This document shows positions 35,538-50,500 of a stretch of 64,000 nucleotides of DNA, piece after piece; the stretch's first letter is position 1, and every line of letters begins with the position of its first letter. This stretch comes from Puffinus mauretanicus (Eukaryota; Chordata; Aves; Procellariiformes; Procellariidae): positions 682,001 through 746,000 of the forward strand of contig JAJKFH010003927.1 of the NCBI GenBank assembly GCA_023333565.1. The letters run 5' to 3'. The notes below the pieces were generated by a model. That model saw only the letters and a program-made list of their open reading frames with translations, ran no database searches and had not been told where the DNA came from. A program made the translations under genes and the position numbers.

Positions 35538-38500
35538 GTGAGCGGGCACGGACGGGCCTTCCGCCGCCACCCGCCCCGCCGCTGTTTCGCTGCGGGGCGC
35601 CGAGGGGAGCCGGGCAGGTGGTGTGACGGAAGGGCTGCCCGGCGGACTCCGGCGCCCGGGCGGACGGGTGGGTGGGCGCCTCCTGCCAAGCGGGGGTAAG
35701 GTTAGGGAACGGCCGAGAGCAGCCCGCCCGGGCGCCCTCCCCGCCCTCTCAAGTGCCAGAGCGCGGGGCTGGGGCGGAGGGAGCCGGGGGCAGTGACCGT
35801 CCCGGGTCTCCGCGCAGCCCGGCGAGCCGGGGCCGGTGCGGCTGCGCCTCCCGCCGGCTCCGCGCCGCACGGCAGGGCCCGCGGCTCCCGCTAACATAAT
35901 GTCTTCCTGCTGGCTTGAGGCTGTGGTTCGGCGAGCGGGCTTAAAGGGGAGCGCTTCTGGTAGGTTTGCTGGGCTTCATACTGCGGCGTTCTGCGGGCGC
36001 CTGTGCCTCCCGCCGAGGCATGTGCTCCGGCATCGGCCGGGCGCTCCTGCTCGAGGGTGTCCACGCCGCTGTTAACAGGCGTACGCAGCTTGGGTTTGGG
36101 TGTCCTGCCAAGCTGGGCTTGGCGGACCGGTGGCCTTGTGCTGGTACAAAGCTAAGCCCCTCTAGTTCTCGTGGGTGGTGGAGCTGGGTAACCCCCTACC
36201 CCTCGGCTTCAAAAGATCCAGGGAAGCTGTAGTAGAGTATAAGGACCACTTAATGGCTGTACAAGGCTGGGCCAGAGAAACTAGCTTATGTGGCCCAGGG
36301 CTTGAGGGTATTATTGGATCTTGGCCTTCACGGCTGTCATGTGCTGACTTCAGAGTTGCTTGCTAAGGTCTAGCTGACAGTGAGAAAACATCAGTGTGCT
36401 TTGGGGCGAGCCTTTGTGTATCTTGCTGTTTGTTCTCTCTTGTAAGGAGTCTGTATCGTAAGGGGCTAATTTGAGTCCTTACCATCAAAAGGCCTTTGTT
36501 CCTTGACATACGTGTGGCTGTACGAAGCTTGCTCTCTAAGAATCTCATTGCCAGAACACCATGTGTTGTGACATTGGTTATCTTGGTACACGCTTAACAA
36601 ACGATGGTGTAATCTTACTTGACTAGATGTGAGAGATGGTATACTCTGATAAATGAGGTACTTGAGACCAGGCCTGCAACAAGTTAACATCACACTCCCT
36701 TATCACTATCTAATTATAATGTAACCAACTCTCTTTAAAATTAGTATATGGTAAGGGTGATGTACATATGAAATCCATGTATTATGGAAAAATCTGTGTA
36801 TGTGGGGACCCATGCTTGAAAGGCTGTCATGATCTGCAGGCCAACTGTCCCTCCTTTCCTAAGAGAATGATCTCTAAATTGTGCTCCTCCCCCTCATTCC
36901 CCCAGCTAGTTTTGTGGTAGCAGCAGGGCATACAGTAGTACTTACTCCAGAAATCTCCAGTCTCTTAAACTGTTGTCTTCATTTTAATTCTGTGTCAAAG
37001 GTTCTCTTTACTTTTCTGTAACTCAACTTTTCTGTGGCATATGAGCCTCTGTATGGGTGTCTTGTATGACTTGGCAAATTGGTTCCTGTAAAGTGTTTTT
37101 AGGTCCTTGACTATGGCACTTTAAAATACTACTGTAGTTAAAAAGTCCTACTGATGTTGTAGCTGGGTTCTGTTTAGGAGGCTGTCACACTCACTGGGTA
37201 GTGTTCCTCGGTGTATTGCATACAAGAAGTTGCTGAGTTGGCGGGGGGGGGGGAAGATATTTGGGGAACAACTGAACTACAGGCTGCATTTGAAAATCTT
37301 ATGTGGGCAACCCTTAATGAAGCTGTGCTTGCTAGAAGGTTATTTAAACCCTGGTTTTGCTAGAACATCAGATGTAGCAAGTTGCCACCAAGTGAAACTT
37401 TCCTTTTTTATGTTTTCTTGAAACAAGGAAAGGAATTATAAACTTGAGTCTATATAAAAAAATGAAACCTGATGCTAGTTTTGAGGATGGGTGCAAATCT
37501 GGCATGCTTATGTTATTTCCCATTCTCTTTTTTACTTTGGTCTTCTGAACCAATAATGGTTAAATGAGGCTTCCCTCTGAGCTCATCAGTATTGAGTTTG
37601 CAAGGCAAGATGTATGTAGATATTCGTGTGTGTGTGTGCGCGCGCATGTGAAGTCTGATGGGCTGAAATCCTGACAGAGCAGTTCAGGAATCTGCATTTG
37701 GACAGCAGCATCCAAATAGAAAACCAGATGTGGTTTCATCTGCTGTTTGCAGACTTCTGCAAAAACATCAGTTATGTTTGAATGACTAGATCTTTGATGG
37801 AGGTCTATGACATTATTATTTATTAGCAATAGCCAGTGTAGCACTGTACACAGCAGAGAACTCTCTAGTGTCTTTTTTTAACCAGTTCGTTTTGCTTTGT
37901 CAGGCTTCCATTACACTAAAAGCTGAAGTATTTTAAAAGTATTTTAAAAGTAGGTGTGTGGAATTATTTTCTCTGTGAAGTATGCGGTATATGTTTTCTA
38001 TATAGCAAACACAGCAAAAGAGAGTTAGACCATATATTAGAGCAGTTATAATAATGGAAGTAATATAGCTGAATGAGAAATGCTAGAACCCTTTACACCA
38101 TTTCAGGTTAAAATACGTTTGTTTAAGTAGTTCGAGATTCTAGATTAAGTAATAGGTCTAGAGGAAATGTGCATCTGGATTTTCCAGGTAGTAAAATGTC
38201 AGGAGGTGAACTGTCCTCAGATGTGCTTTGAATTCTGTCTTGTCAAGTGTTTAAATAGGTTTTACTTGCATGGTTTTACTCTCCCTTTAAAAGTCCTAAA
38301 GGTGGTTCTGAATTATTTTTTAAATAGTCATAAGTTATTTCACAATCGTGTAACCTGAGCAGCTCTTGGTATCAGGAAATGGTTTAGGATTGTCTAGGCT
38401 TTAAGAGAGGAAGAGCTGTAGGGTGTATATTAACTTAGGGAGCTGCCACTGTCAGTCAGTTAAATTGTTTTAAAACACCGAAGAATATTTCTCCTACTTG

Positions 38501-41500
38501 ACTAAGAGTTGTCATATATTTTATGATATAAAATAAAAATGTATGTTTTCACCGTGCCATTCAATATTACTTTTTTCATATGTGTTTGCTTCCCTTAGAG
38601 GAATCTCTTACTTGTTAATTTTAAACATAATTTTAACTTACCTTTCCTGCCCCACCTTCTAGGTAGGTAGAATGTGGCAATAAGTAAAGGGTGCAGTACT
38701 GGCAAGCAGAGAGTTACAGTCCTTCTCAAACCACAGAGTGAATACACAAGGGCAAGCTCATTTCTGTTCTGCAGAGGGACTTAATTCTGACCGTCAGGAA
38801 AATTTTGGTAGGCAGGCGAATTTAAGATTCATATACTACACTCATCATAAAATCGGCTCTTGTGAATGGGTATTTCAGTCTGTGTGTTCAGTCCTTTGGG
38901 CCTTTATCAGTTTCCAAGAAAGAGGTTTGAAAGTACAAGGAAGGGACAGGAGAAAGTCCCAGCCGATTTCACCTGGGTACTGGACATTAGCATTTGGTTG
39001 CCATTGGATTAGGTTATATTCCTGTTTGCAAGCCAGAAACTGTTGATCTTTGCTTATGCATAGGTAACAATGAGATCCAGAGGGTTTTGTGCTTTCTGTT
39101 CTTAACTTGTTTGATAATGCTAATGGAACATGATTATATTTTGTTTGGTGTGTTGTTTTTTTTTTTGTCTGCCCTAACACTCATAGAATTTGAGAAAATC
39201 TTGTCTCTGTTTTGAGTATTTAATTCTTGACTTCCTTTTATATCTGCTTGCCTTGAAGATGGAGCTAAAAGCGTGGACAAATACCATTAATTATTTGGGT
39301 CTGGAGAATGAAATTGTCTGTTCTGAATTGTAGGACGCCACCATAAACAGCTTCTACAATACAGGATAAGATGGCCTTTTGAAATCTGTTCAATGGTTTC
39401 TTTCTTTTTTTTTCCCTGCTGAATAGTTGTCTGTTCAGGTATTAATAAGGGCAGATGATTCTTATTCTTACGCTAGTCCTCAGTGATTCTCTCCTGCAAA
39501 AGAAACAGTAAGTCTACATTTTTAGCTCCCTCTTAATTGTAAAAAAGATGGGAAAACAGTTTTGGTCAGCACAGACGGTAATTTCTTTGATATTTAAGGA
39601 TAGTCTTGAACTGCATTGTTCAAGGCCAATGGTATAATATGCTTTCGTATGCTGACACCAAAACCATTATCTACCTATCTTTAATAATTATCTGCTGCCC
39701 TAGCAAAAAAGTTTAAGGCTTTTTTTTTTCTTTTGTTGAACAGTGTAGTCAAACAGATTAAGTATTGTACAGAAAGAGGGATAGATAAAAAGCGTCTCTT
39801 ATTTAAGATGACTGCTTGTTCTGTTTTTCAAAACCAACTTCGATTGTGTTAATTGTATGAGTCAGAAGAAGGTTGAATCAATCAAAAGTCTTTACAGAAT
39901 AACAGTAAGAAATGTTCCTGCTGGCTAGCCCTTATTTTTGTACAGATCAAAGGCTGAAAAAGCCTAACCCTTAGACAAAAAATAAATACAAAGATAAAAG
40001 AATGTATTTTCCTTTTGTAATACCGGAAGATTGTCCTAAACAATCTTGTCTGAAACAAGAATTGTGGCTCTAGATTCATACTTCAAATGAAGCTTGCAGA
40101 AGCATGGTTTTCTTCCTTGCCTCTGTTTTTGTTCTTGCAAGAAAGGTAAACAAGGGACAGATGAGTTGTTTGGTGTTTTTTGTTTTGTTTTGTTTTTTTT
40201 AAAAAAAGCCGGGGAAAAAAAAAAAAACCAACTCAAAACTCCTGACCCCTCTGGGAAGGCTTATTCATAGCTATGTAAACAGCATTTTCTTGTTATATGG
40301 ATGTCAGTATATGTAGTTGCAGGAGTCCGGTGAATACCATGTGCAAAATAAGGCCCTGAAAAAGACTTGTAATCCAAAAGGTCCTAACAAGGTGGTCCCT
40401 GGCAGTCTGGATTTCTGGGAAAAGGCTTTAGCAGAACTTCCCAAAAGGGCTTGTCCAGATTACCCAGCCTATGAAGAAGGGATGGCTTTGGCATTCTAGG
40501 AGCTCTGACGTACTGTGAGAACTTTGAACTTCTGAGAAGATTGTAGGAGATGGACTTTTAACCTGTATGGTAAGTTGGAAGGGGAGTAGGACAGGTCTGA
40601 GAGAGGACAAGAAAGTGGAAAACTGCTTGAAACTAAATAAAATAAAATAAGATAGGGGTGGTGGCAGTGGTCGCCACTCTTTCAGCTCTTAACATTGCTC
40701 GAAGACAGACTAGACTGGGGCAAGAACTGCGAAAAATACTGGGATCTTGCTTAACAGTAGTAGTTTACGTTTGTGTAGCACTGTAAACTAAGAGATCCCA
40801 AATTTCTTTACAAACATTTTACAGAAATCTTCTCACTAATGCAAAATAATCAATTTGAAAAATTAGAGTAATTTCAACCTGCCTAAAAGAAGCGCAGCTG
40901 GGACTGCTGATGTGCTATGGACTCTAAACTGCAAGACTGAGCAGAGTCTCTAATAAACAGAGAGCACGGCTGACTGAATGGTCATCCTCTGAGGTCAAGC
41001 CTAATGTGATAGTATTATCCATAACTGTTCCTACAAATCACTTAATTGTAGCAACTTGTTAAATAAGATTTTGTCATGAAAATACAGAAATGCTGAGGGG
41101 TGTTCCCACAGGTTGATTGTATATTACAGTTGAAAAGCTGAAAAAAAGCATTTTAAGATGCATTAAAGTTTATTTTGCAGTGTGTGTATGGGGCCAGTTG
41201 ACCAGTTGCCATTTTAAACTTTTTAAAAAGGAGATAATAAATATTTACAGTGATTGATTATTATTACAATTTGCTAACTTTTTCATGGTACGTTGTGAAA
41301 ATTGGAACTATGCAGATGCACAGACTGATATTTGGCATAATATTTACACTGGAGTATGTGCTGTAGTGAAGAAAGTAGCTTTTTTCCGGACATAAATGTA
41401 ATCTTTTGATCTAATGCAACACAGCAAAGTAGAAGGATTAAGGAGGATCCCATTTGGTGTCTACAAGTACTTGCAAATATTGACGTCAGAGTAAGCAAAA

Positions 41501-44500
41501 CTGCCTTACCCTGATTCACCCACTTTCTTTGGAAAAAAAATTGAGTCGTCAAGAAATTGCAAATCTTATTAAAGGACTGGAAAACCTTGCCTAAAGGTGG
41601 ATTTGCACTGTTTGTATGGAAAATATCATGTACTCAGAGACTCAGTTTACTTGCTTAAGGCATTTTTTTTAATTAGGAAATGGCCTTATGTTCTATCTTT
41701 AAGCTTTAGATTTTTTTTTTTATTGTTTGAATTCTTGCAGTTATTATGTCTTATTTCTGCTCCAAGTGAAGCAGCAGAGAAAATATTTTTTTCCTGTATA
41801 GAGTCAATATTGATCAGATTTCTGAAAAAAGTAAGCTTCAAGTTCAAGTTAATTTATACATTAAAATGTTCTGAAATAAAAAATAATAGTATAATTTGAA
41901 ACAATAAAATGAATCTTTAATTGTATGTCCTTGGACGTTCAAAGGATGGTACAAAGATACACCTGAGAAAAATAGGTGACTGATAGTTCTCTAAAATCTC
42001 CCTTTTAGTAAAGTGTTGTCTTTTACTTTTCATTTTTTCTATTTATATCCAAAATGATGGTCACCTTTCCTTGAAGAGCATATTTAGTCTTTTTAAATAA
42101 GGGATAGGGCATTATCCATGGCTGACTGAACACACGCCGGGCAGGTATTTTTAGCCTCGTTAGGCTGAAAAGTCGCAAGTGGAAGTTCTACTTCAGTTGC
42201 TTGTGTTGTGTGGAAAACAGGCTTGAGTTGGTGAAGCAAGCAAGGTTTATGTGAGGAGGCGGACGTTAGTCCTGGTACATAAAATGTCCATTCTTCTGAA
42301 ATTACTATGTGTGATAGAGTATGCGGCTGTATAGTAATCTACAGAGGAAAAAAAAAATTGATGAGGATAAAATGTGAAACGTGCCAAGCAGATCCATGTT
42401 TATGGATAATACATGCCCCGACAGAAGCTAGATTAGTTCATCATCTTGTGGCTTGGCAGCAGTGGGGTAACTTGTCATAGCAAAAAAGTATTACTGAACT
42501 GAAATTTGGCTATGCTGAGCTACCCGAATTTTTTCAAGCCTTTGTTCAGGACTCTTATTTGTTGATGCTAATTCATCTGCGATACCTCTGGGCTCCAGTT
42601 CCCTTAACATCTGGAACAATTATCCATAGAGCAGGAGAGAGAACTGTGATACCAAAACCTGTCACGTGATTCATTTTAAAACCACCTCACTTCACCTTCT
42701 GTCATCCTGTGTAAATTTTAAGCAGATGGACTAGTTTGGGCTGGGTAGAAATCCTTCTATGGTGGTTTAACTTTGCTCTCTTGGGAATGCAAAGCACCTC
42801 TTGCCAGAGGGATGTGTGGGATTGAGGAGGTGCTAGAGCACATACTGAAAAATGGTAAGAGTCTCCCCTGTGGCAAAGCCAAAGCTGGAGGGCCACTTTC
42901 TGATCTGTAGATGCAGTTGTTTCTGAAAACAGAAGTAAATGGTTTTCCTGACCAGCAAAACCTTTCCAGTCTGATCATAATTGTTCCCCTTCTCCCCACT
43001 CCGCGGGGTCCAGTCATGTTTTACCTCTCAGAAGAGGATCTGTTTGGAAATCTCAAGCAAGGATGACACAGCTATCAATGACATTAATCAGTTGAAGGGA
43101 GGAATCCATGACAAGCTTCAAGAATAGCATTCATTAGGTCATCATGAAACTGCCGAAGTAGTGAAGTGCTGGTCTGTCCCACAATATCAGAATAAGGCAA
43201 CATTTTTTCTCTTACTTTACTTGGCAGATTGCTAGCTAATAAAGCCAAGTATCTTGTCTTTCATACTCCCGTTAATAGTTCTCTATTTTTTTATTGTTAA
43301 CACTAAATTATTTGTTTTCTTCCTGAATTTTACTGTGTTTGTTCATAGCTCATGTACATGCTAATTCTGTCCCCATCTTCTGGAAAAGGAAAAAAAAGAT
43401 AATAAGTTATTACAGAAAAAAATGTTGGCTAAATTCTCAAAATCTGATACAGTTTTTGCAGAATTATATGCCAGAGTTTATAGTGATGCATTTAAGAAAA
43501 TTTAGCCTGAATCTAATAAATTAAAATATATATGTATTTTTTTATAAATCTGTCTATCTTCATGTATTTTACAGCATTTGTTTTGGGTGATGAATACTAC
43601 TGAACAAGTTTAGGCTGAAGGAAAACTCTTTTTCCATCCGTCCAGCTATTCACCATGGTTACTCTCACTTTTCTGGCAGAATACAACCCCTGTCTCGTAG
43701 GGGTGGGCACTGTGTTACCTGTGGAAACCATCAGACACTCCGAGCAGCTAACAGAAATGGAGAAAAATGTTTAAAAAATGGTTAAAACTGAGGCCAGCAG
43801 GGATAGTATTTCCTGCAGCACATTAATTACTTGTTGTTGCTGTTTGTGGACCAGCACAAGAGACAACCTGTGTCACAGCTCATTCCTTTTGTAGTCAAAT
43901 ATTGCTGGTAGCTTTATGTTGGGGATGGTTGTTTCTGTTCTCACTGTAGTCGGTGGAAGTAACATTGTGCCTTTGCTCATTCATACAACGACCAAAGAAA
44001 TATATGGCAACTTAGTGTTCAAATTTGAGAGATTTTATATTGTCACCTCTCCTCTAGGGTATAGTTTCACGATCTGCTGGCTTCAGTAGCAAAGCCAGCT
44101 TGAGAAACTCTTGCTCTTCCCTTACCACTATCGGCTGGTTCTTCCACTTGTACTGTTTTGCTATCCACTTCAACTCTTCAAGGAAAGTCATTTTGTGAGG
44201 CCATGTGGTAAATTGCTCTGAGAAGCCATCCAGGTTATAAATAACTTGACAAAGAGGGAAAAGAAGAAAATGCTTATTTATCTTGTGAGTCAGTTTCCTG
44301 ATCCAGTTCCCTACTCGGCCCCACAGGCAGCTCTTTTGGCATAACGGAGGTGCCAGATCAGGAGCAAGCCCCAGGCTCCTGCACCTGGCATCCACTGAAG
44401 GAAACATTCCTCAAAGTTTGCTCTTATCCAAGACATCTGCTTGCTCTGAAGGAATTGGTGAGACATTTAAGTGTTCTCTAGAAGCTTCATTCTTTCCCTG

Positions 44501-47500
44501 CTGTGGCTTTGGTGTGATCTTTACATAACGTGGTACCTCTTTCAGGGAGTTGTTTCCTGTTCCGTTTTTACAGGCATCTGTTATCTTGCAGTTTAACATC
44601 TAAAGCCTTGGTAGGAGAGTGGGATCCATTCAGAGTCTACCTGAGAAGGCCGAATAAAGCGTATGTTCTGGATAAAACAAATTTCTTTCTTGTAGGATGA
44701 CTCCACCTTAGATGGATGTAATGTGCTTGCCATGCCTTGCTAATGGACTGGCGGTTAGAGGGCTAGCTATTCAAAATATGAACAGCAGGATTAAAAATGA
44801 AAATAAAATAAAAATTAGAGGAAAAGAATGTGGTGTGGGATTTCCCCCCCTGCCCTCAGCATTTCACTCACTAAAATAAACAAGAGATTAAGTCCATTCC
44901 TGTTGGACCTATTGCTGCTGTATATGTCTGCCTCTCCTAATCAGTGTTTGTAAACTTCCTTGTGTAGCACTGTGCATGATTCCAGTTGGCAGGAGTTTGC
45001 AGTGACAAGTATGGTGTTCTTGTCAAATTACATCCAAGTGTAGAAGGAACCAGCATGAAGATGATGAATCTGAAATTTGCAGTGAACCTGCAGATTTTAT
45101 AACTCTTCAAAAGAATATGTGAACCACAACTTCTCCATCTGAAATTAGTATCTAAAGACACTTTTACCTAACAGTAAACAGAGTCTCAGGATGGGGGGGA
45201 AAATGTATTTCTTGAGTGGAAGGCAGTCTGACACCCACAGCACCATCTCGTTCTCTTTTTTTTATGTTTGTCCTTTAGTGGGAAGAATGAAGGGGGAAAC
45301 AGAAGCTGTTATTTCCTTGTCTTTCATTACCTTAGCCCTTACAAATCAGTGTCTTGCAGATCCATCACTTGATCCCACCCTAGATGGAAGGAATGACCTC
45401 CTGCCCATAGGAAGGTTAATAGAGCAGCTATACCACAAATCTTTTGACTCTGCAGTCGGGTCGATCCTGAACTGAACTGGTGTAACGCATAGAGTAATGG
45501 CGATGAGCATGTGCGTCTTACAGGCACAAGAGGCTGTTTGTCTGAGTAGCCTATGAAAAAATGCTGATGATGTAAAACAAGGAATTTCCTAGTGCTGAAC
45601 AAAACGGCTTAGAGGGAATTTTGATAAAGGCATGTATTTTATGTCATCTTAGTATCTTGCATTGAATAGTTAGCAATGCATACCAATTAGTCTGTCAGGG
45701 TGGAAAGTAAAACTGAGTGACCTGGTGGTATTTGCTCTGAAGCATTCCTGTGTCTCCAAGGCTTATTTGGAGGATCATCTTTAAGGCACTATTATCCTTA
45801 TCTTGGATTTGGCCTGATCATGTTTCAGATATATACTTATATTGCGAGCCTTTTCAGAAAAATCGAGACATAAACTATTTGAGAACCAATTGACTGCAGT
45901 CTCAGGCTGTTCTAGTCTTTTCTGTTCAGATGGTCGTGATGTTACAGTGAGATCAGCCCATCTGCAAATTCTCAGTAAGTACCAATTTTGCCAGAGCAGT
46001 TTGACAAAAATTGCAGTCTGCTCTGGCAGACGAGAGAGGCATTTGTTTTTTGCTCCAGTCTTCAGTATCCTCTGTGGTGTCCAGTGCTAAAGTCAGCTTG
46101 TAAATCCTGAAAATTGGTATGCAGTTGATCAGAGGTGAAGAGGAAGTGTCACTCAAAACAGACATTAGGCTACCTGAGGTGATCATCTTGTCTTGTTTTT
46201 GCTGATGTGGGGCTAGTTGTTATTGGACCTGAGAATTTGTGGCCATAGAGCAACGATGAAGCATCAAATAAATGTGGCTGCAGCATATAAAAAATATCCC
46301 AGACTCCTCCACACCTAGCTTCCTCTCATTTATGTTCTTTTGTAACTGGAAAGCTAAGTTGGGAAGGAGAGAAAACCGTTTGAGATGCTTGGAGTTTGAC
46401 TTGAGAGTACAAGAAGTTGAGGTGAAAGGTAGGTTCAGGTAGGGAAAGGCATGGTGGTTTGTGGGTTTTTTTAGTTTTTCTTTTTTTTAGTGTTAGGGTG
46501 AGCAGTTCTAACCAGGTAGTTTGTTCGTATATTCCTGATTTTTTGTGTGTGTGTGTGTCTGTGTATTGTTTGTATAGTCCTTGTATAGTGTATTTTGTAG
46601 GTTTTTTTAACGAGTATAAAGTTCTCTCGTTTTTAACAAGTATCAGATGCTATCCAAATACTATTCTTTTATATCTGTTGTAGCCTTTCCTGCGTTTGCT
46701 GTGTCTTTGTCGCTGGTGAAATAACTTTTTTTTTTTCCCCTCAAGGTCATCTGCTGTATTTTTTATTGTCTGTTTTGTAATTGTCTCTTTCTAACCTCAG
46801 AATTTGAATTGTCACTGGACAATTACCATTAATCCAGTGGTACCTGACACTGGATTAATGAATCACCAACAATATCTCCAGCATCCCTGCTCCTAAGCTA
46901 GTTTATTTGCTCTTGTATTTCTATCCTGGCACAACATCCCCGATATTTCTTTGCAGTGCTTTATCAGATGCTGCACTAAAATACAGCTATATTATACATA
47001 CAGAGTTCTATCTACTTGGTATGGTTTATTAAAAGCTCAGAAAGAGAAAAAAGAGATTGGGTTAGTCAATAGCAGTTTCAGTTCGGTTTATCAACCCACG
47101 CTAGCAATTATGCCTGCTTCACTAATTGCGAGGACATGCCTTTTTTCAAACTGAATTTGTGTTCTAATTATCTACACCCAATACAATGTATGTTTTTTGA
47201 TTCAGTATCAAATGGAAGGAGATGCAGTTAAGTGAAAGAGCTGGCACACAGTGAGAGGTGCAAGCTGCAACTGGGAAATCCTTTCTCTTTCTCCCCCTCC
47301 AAATTAATTTGATTACAGAAATTCAGCTTTTTAAAATATGTTTCTGTTTCATGTCCAGACGAATACAGTGGAGCAATAATGTTCACTGGAACTACAGTGA
47401 TGGCTGGGTAAGGTAAAGTTCCAAACTGTAGTACGTAAACATCATCACATACATGCAAACCACTTGTAATACAATGGATACATAGAGTGTTTCATGGCCT

Positions 47501-50500
47501 GATGCAGAGACTTTCTTATTGGAAAGTATTGCTGTCATTGCTTAGCAAAAAAAAAAAAAAACCAAAACAAAACCTCCATTACCTTGTTTGACAGGGTAAT
47601 TTTAACTGTGGCATTAAAATTAATTCTGTTAATGACTTTCAATTAAGCTCATATTTAATATATCTAAAAAACCTGGAAGGGATGGAATGGTTTTGGTTTA
47701 TGTGATATGGTGATTTTTGTAGACAAATACAGGTATTACTGGCTAATTCAGTTTGTGGATTGTACACATGCTCTGCTAAAAGTCAGCAGTTTGGGGACTT
47801 ACCACAAGATTTCTTGAAAATTCTTCATAAATTGTGTCTGTTTAAGTCTCTGTAACCCCCTTTGTTTATAGATGTCCTTATGCTATAAAACTTTGTCCTT
47901 TAACCGATGCATCTGTCAGTGTTACATTGCTACAAGAGTAATTTTCCTGTTGATATAGGGCCTATCATATGTGTGTCCTATTAATAGCAATAAAGCCAGC
48001 TGTGATCTAAATTTGGATGAGGAGAGAGGTCCTCTGAAATTTGATCATATAGTGGGGCTCTTCAAGCCTTTGGTTTGGTGTTGCTGTCATGTATTCTGAG
48101 ATAAAGGCCCTCTGGAGTTAATCAGTGTGCCTTGTGCAGGGCAACTGTTTTCCTTTCAGTACATGGTCATGGTTCTGGTGGGCTACTGGTTAATACTTTT
48201 GAGATGCTTTCTCCTTGCATGGGGCACCGGATGCGCTGTTAGTATACCTGTCTGCTTTTAGCTTCTTTTTTTGGCCCATATCCATTTATTCAAGTACCTT
48301 ATGCCAACTCACCTTGTTGTTGAATTTCCATATGCTAACGGTGTTTGTGGAGGCAGAGAAGAAAGACTGTAATTAGGCAATTATTAAGTATGTTAATTAA
48401 AATTCATCGTCACAGTTAAGATGTTTGTGTTGGGATAAACTTCACATGTTCTTAAGCTTAATAAAAAATTGTGCATGCGTTTGTTTGTATTTTGTGTGTA
48501 TATATTAGAGATGTAGTATTTGCTCTTAAATATTCATTTCTGTTTTTTAAAATGCTAGTGTGTGCTTTAAATGATAGAAATCAAAGCACTTCCCCATTAC
48601 TTGGAAAGCTTGACTGGCTCTTGAAGCTGAGGACTTTTTTTTTCCTTTCTGTAGAGCCCCTATGCTTGTCATGTGCTTCCATTAACTTTTGAAAATTAAA
48701 CACTACATTTTGTTTTGAGAGTATTGGAAGGCTTCCATTAAAAGCCATTAATTTGTGAAGAAAAATAGAGTTGTTTTGAGTCTGTGGTAGTTGTTGCAGC
48801 CGCAAGTGGTATGGTCTGTGTTCTGAAACGCAAAGTACAAGACCACACGTATTACATGCAGTACTGTACAGATCATGGCAGCACACAGATAGAGTCCATA
48901 TAATGCAGTATAATTGATTCTGCACAGCATAAATTCCCTAAGCTGTTCTTTGGCAGCTGGGGAAGGACCAGTGTCTTGTTCCTAGCTGTATTCTTGCTCT
49001 GTGTATGAGGAACAGGACATGGGCTTTTACATCTGAGTTCAAGTGATACTAGTTTAAGCACAATGCTTTGCAGAGTGATGGTGTCCTGCTTTGTCACTGT
49101 TTACTGGTAATGTGGTTTCACATGAGCATAACACTTGGCCAGTTCACAGGGCTCTATGAAGACTTATACTTTTAATGCTTTAAGGAGACAAATGTGCGGT
49201 ATTCAAAACAGCATTTATTTTTTACAACTTCTGTCACTGAAATCTGTAGTAGTGCTATGTTTAAGATGGCAGGATGATAGACCATGTTTTCCGGATGCCT
49301 TCCTTCTACTTCTTTAAATGACAGCACAATGGTTAGAAAGGGTTTGGAAATACAAAATGATCTGGAGGTCAGATTGTGATGATCTTCCTGTGCTTTAGAA
49401 CTTAGATATCTTGATCAAGAGTGCAGCTAGCTGAGAAATCCTTCAGTAGCACTAACTGCTTATTTTTACCAGGAGGATGAGTGTGTACAGTAAAAGGTAT
49501 GAGGGTAATATACTCTTTTAGAACCAGCTTAAAACAGCATCCTAATATCTGTCATGGTTCCTTGCTTCTCAGGCTCTCCGCAAGGACATGTTTTCTCTGC
49601 AGAGACAATCGCCCTAAACTCAGGCAAGAGATTTTAGTGGAGCGTAGGTCAGAGTCTGAACCAGCTTGCAATAAAGACAAGCCTGACCACCGCTTCTAAG
49701 TGAAAGCAGTGAGATCTGCCTGGGTTTCATGGCTTCGTGAATCATTCCTAGGCATCACAATTTAGTCATTGAGTGGGAAAGCAGCTGAAATTAGTGGTTG
49801 TTTCTGAAAATACACCTGCGTGTTGATCTTGCCCAGTAAAGGAGAATGAATCAGTAGCACAGTTGAGTTTACATACCTGAATCCTTGATTTGGAATCCTA
49901 CACATAATTCACTGTGCTGCCTTTTTAGGCTCTATCTGGATGGTTTTGGTTCACTTCTCTAGTCTGTGTTAACCTTCTCACTATTCTTAATATTTACTGC
50001 TAATTTGCTCTAATTCATCAGTCTGTTACCGTCCATTGGCACAAAGGACAGGACATATCTGGCTTCGATGGTTCATCATTTGAATATAAATTGAAACAGA
50101 GTCATCCTTTTTTCATAAACTTTACTTATAAAGCAAGTATCTTGCTACAAAGCGAAGAGTTGAAGTGCAAGGAAGTTAAATGTTATAATACAATGCTGCA
50201 TTTATTTTGGGGAGAACTAGATCATGGAAGTCAAATCCTGCTTTCAAAAGTGGAATGTCAAAGATTCTCTTCTCCTGGTTAGCAGAATCTTGTTCCTTCT
50301 TTCTTAGCCAGAGCCCTTTTCTTGTCAACTGCGTTTCCCTTGGAGGTAAACTCACCTTTTAGAGATGTGAACAAACAAATTATATAGCGAGATTTTCACC
50401 TGTGGCACATTAGTAGCTCAGATCTGAGTGTGAAACTCTTAATTATGCATACAAGAAATCGGGTATCTTGTGGTCACAGTAAAAGAATTTGTATGAATGA

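Larger units (their letters stand above)
34840..36070. promoter_or_regulatory. PDXK: CpG island, PDXK promoter
   Basis: A sharp rise in GC and CpG compared with the AT-rich flanks (moderate from 34.27 kb, dense from about 34.84 to 36.07 kb). It surrounds PDXK exon 1 and has no TATA box near the expected start, as for a housekeeping gene. GC boxes are visible at 35324-35336, 35381-35389 and 35432-35437, and a CRE-like GACGTCA lies at 35191-35197. No ATG occurs in the 400 bp upstream of the PDXK start codon. Long open frames on both strands here are an effect of base composition. Confidence 0.85.

Noticed and set aside
34456..35897. Long minus-strand open frames (268 and 301 codons) and several plus-strand frames over the PDXK promoter
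   Set aside because: They fall in a GC-rich CpG island where stop codons are rare. Composition is Pro/Arg/Ala-rich with no domain, and the frames run across PDXK exon 1 in antisense.
45555..45600. C/D-box snoRNA-like words (TGATGAT followed by CTGA)
   Set aside because: The boxes are only about 25 nt apart with no terminal stem, too short for a C/D snoRNA.
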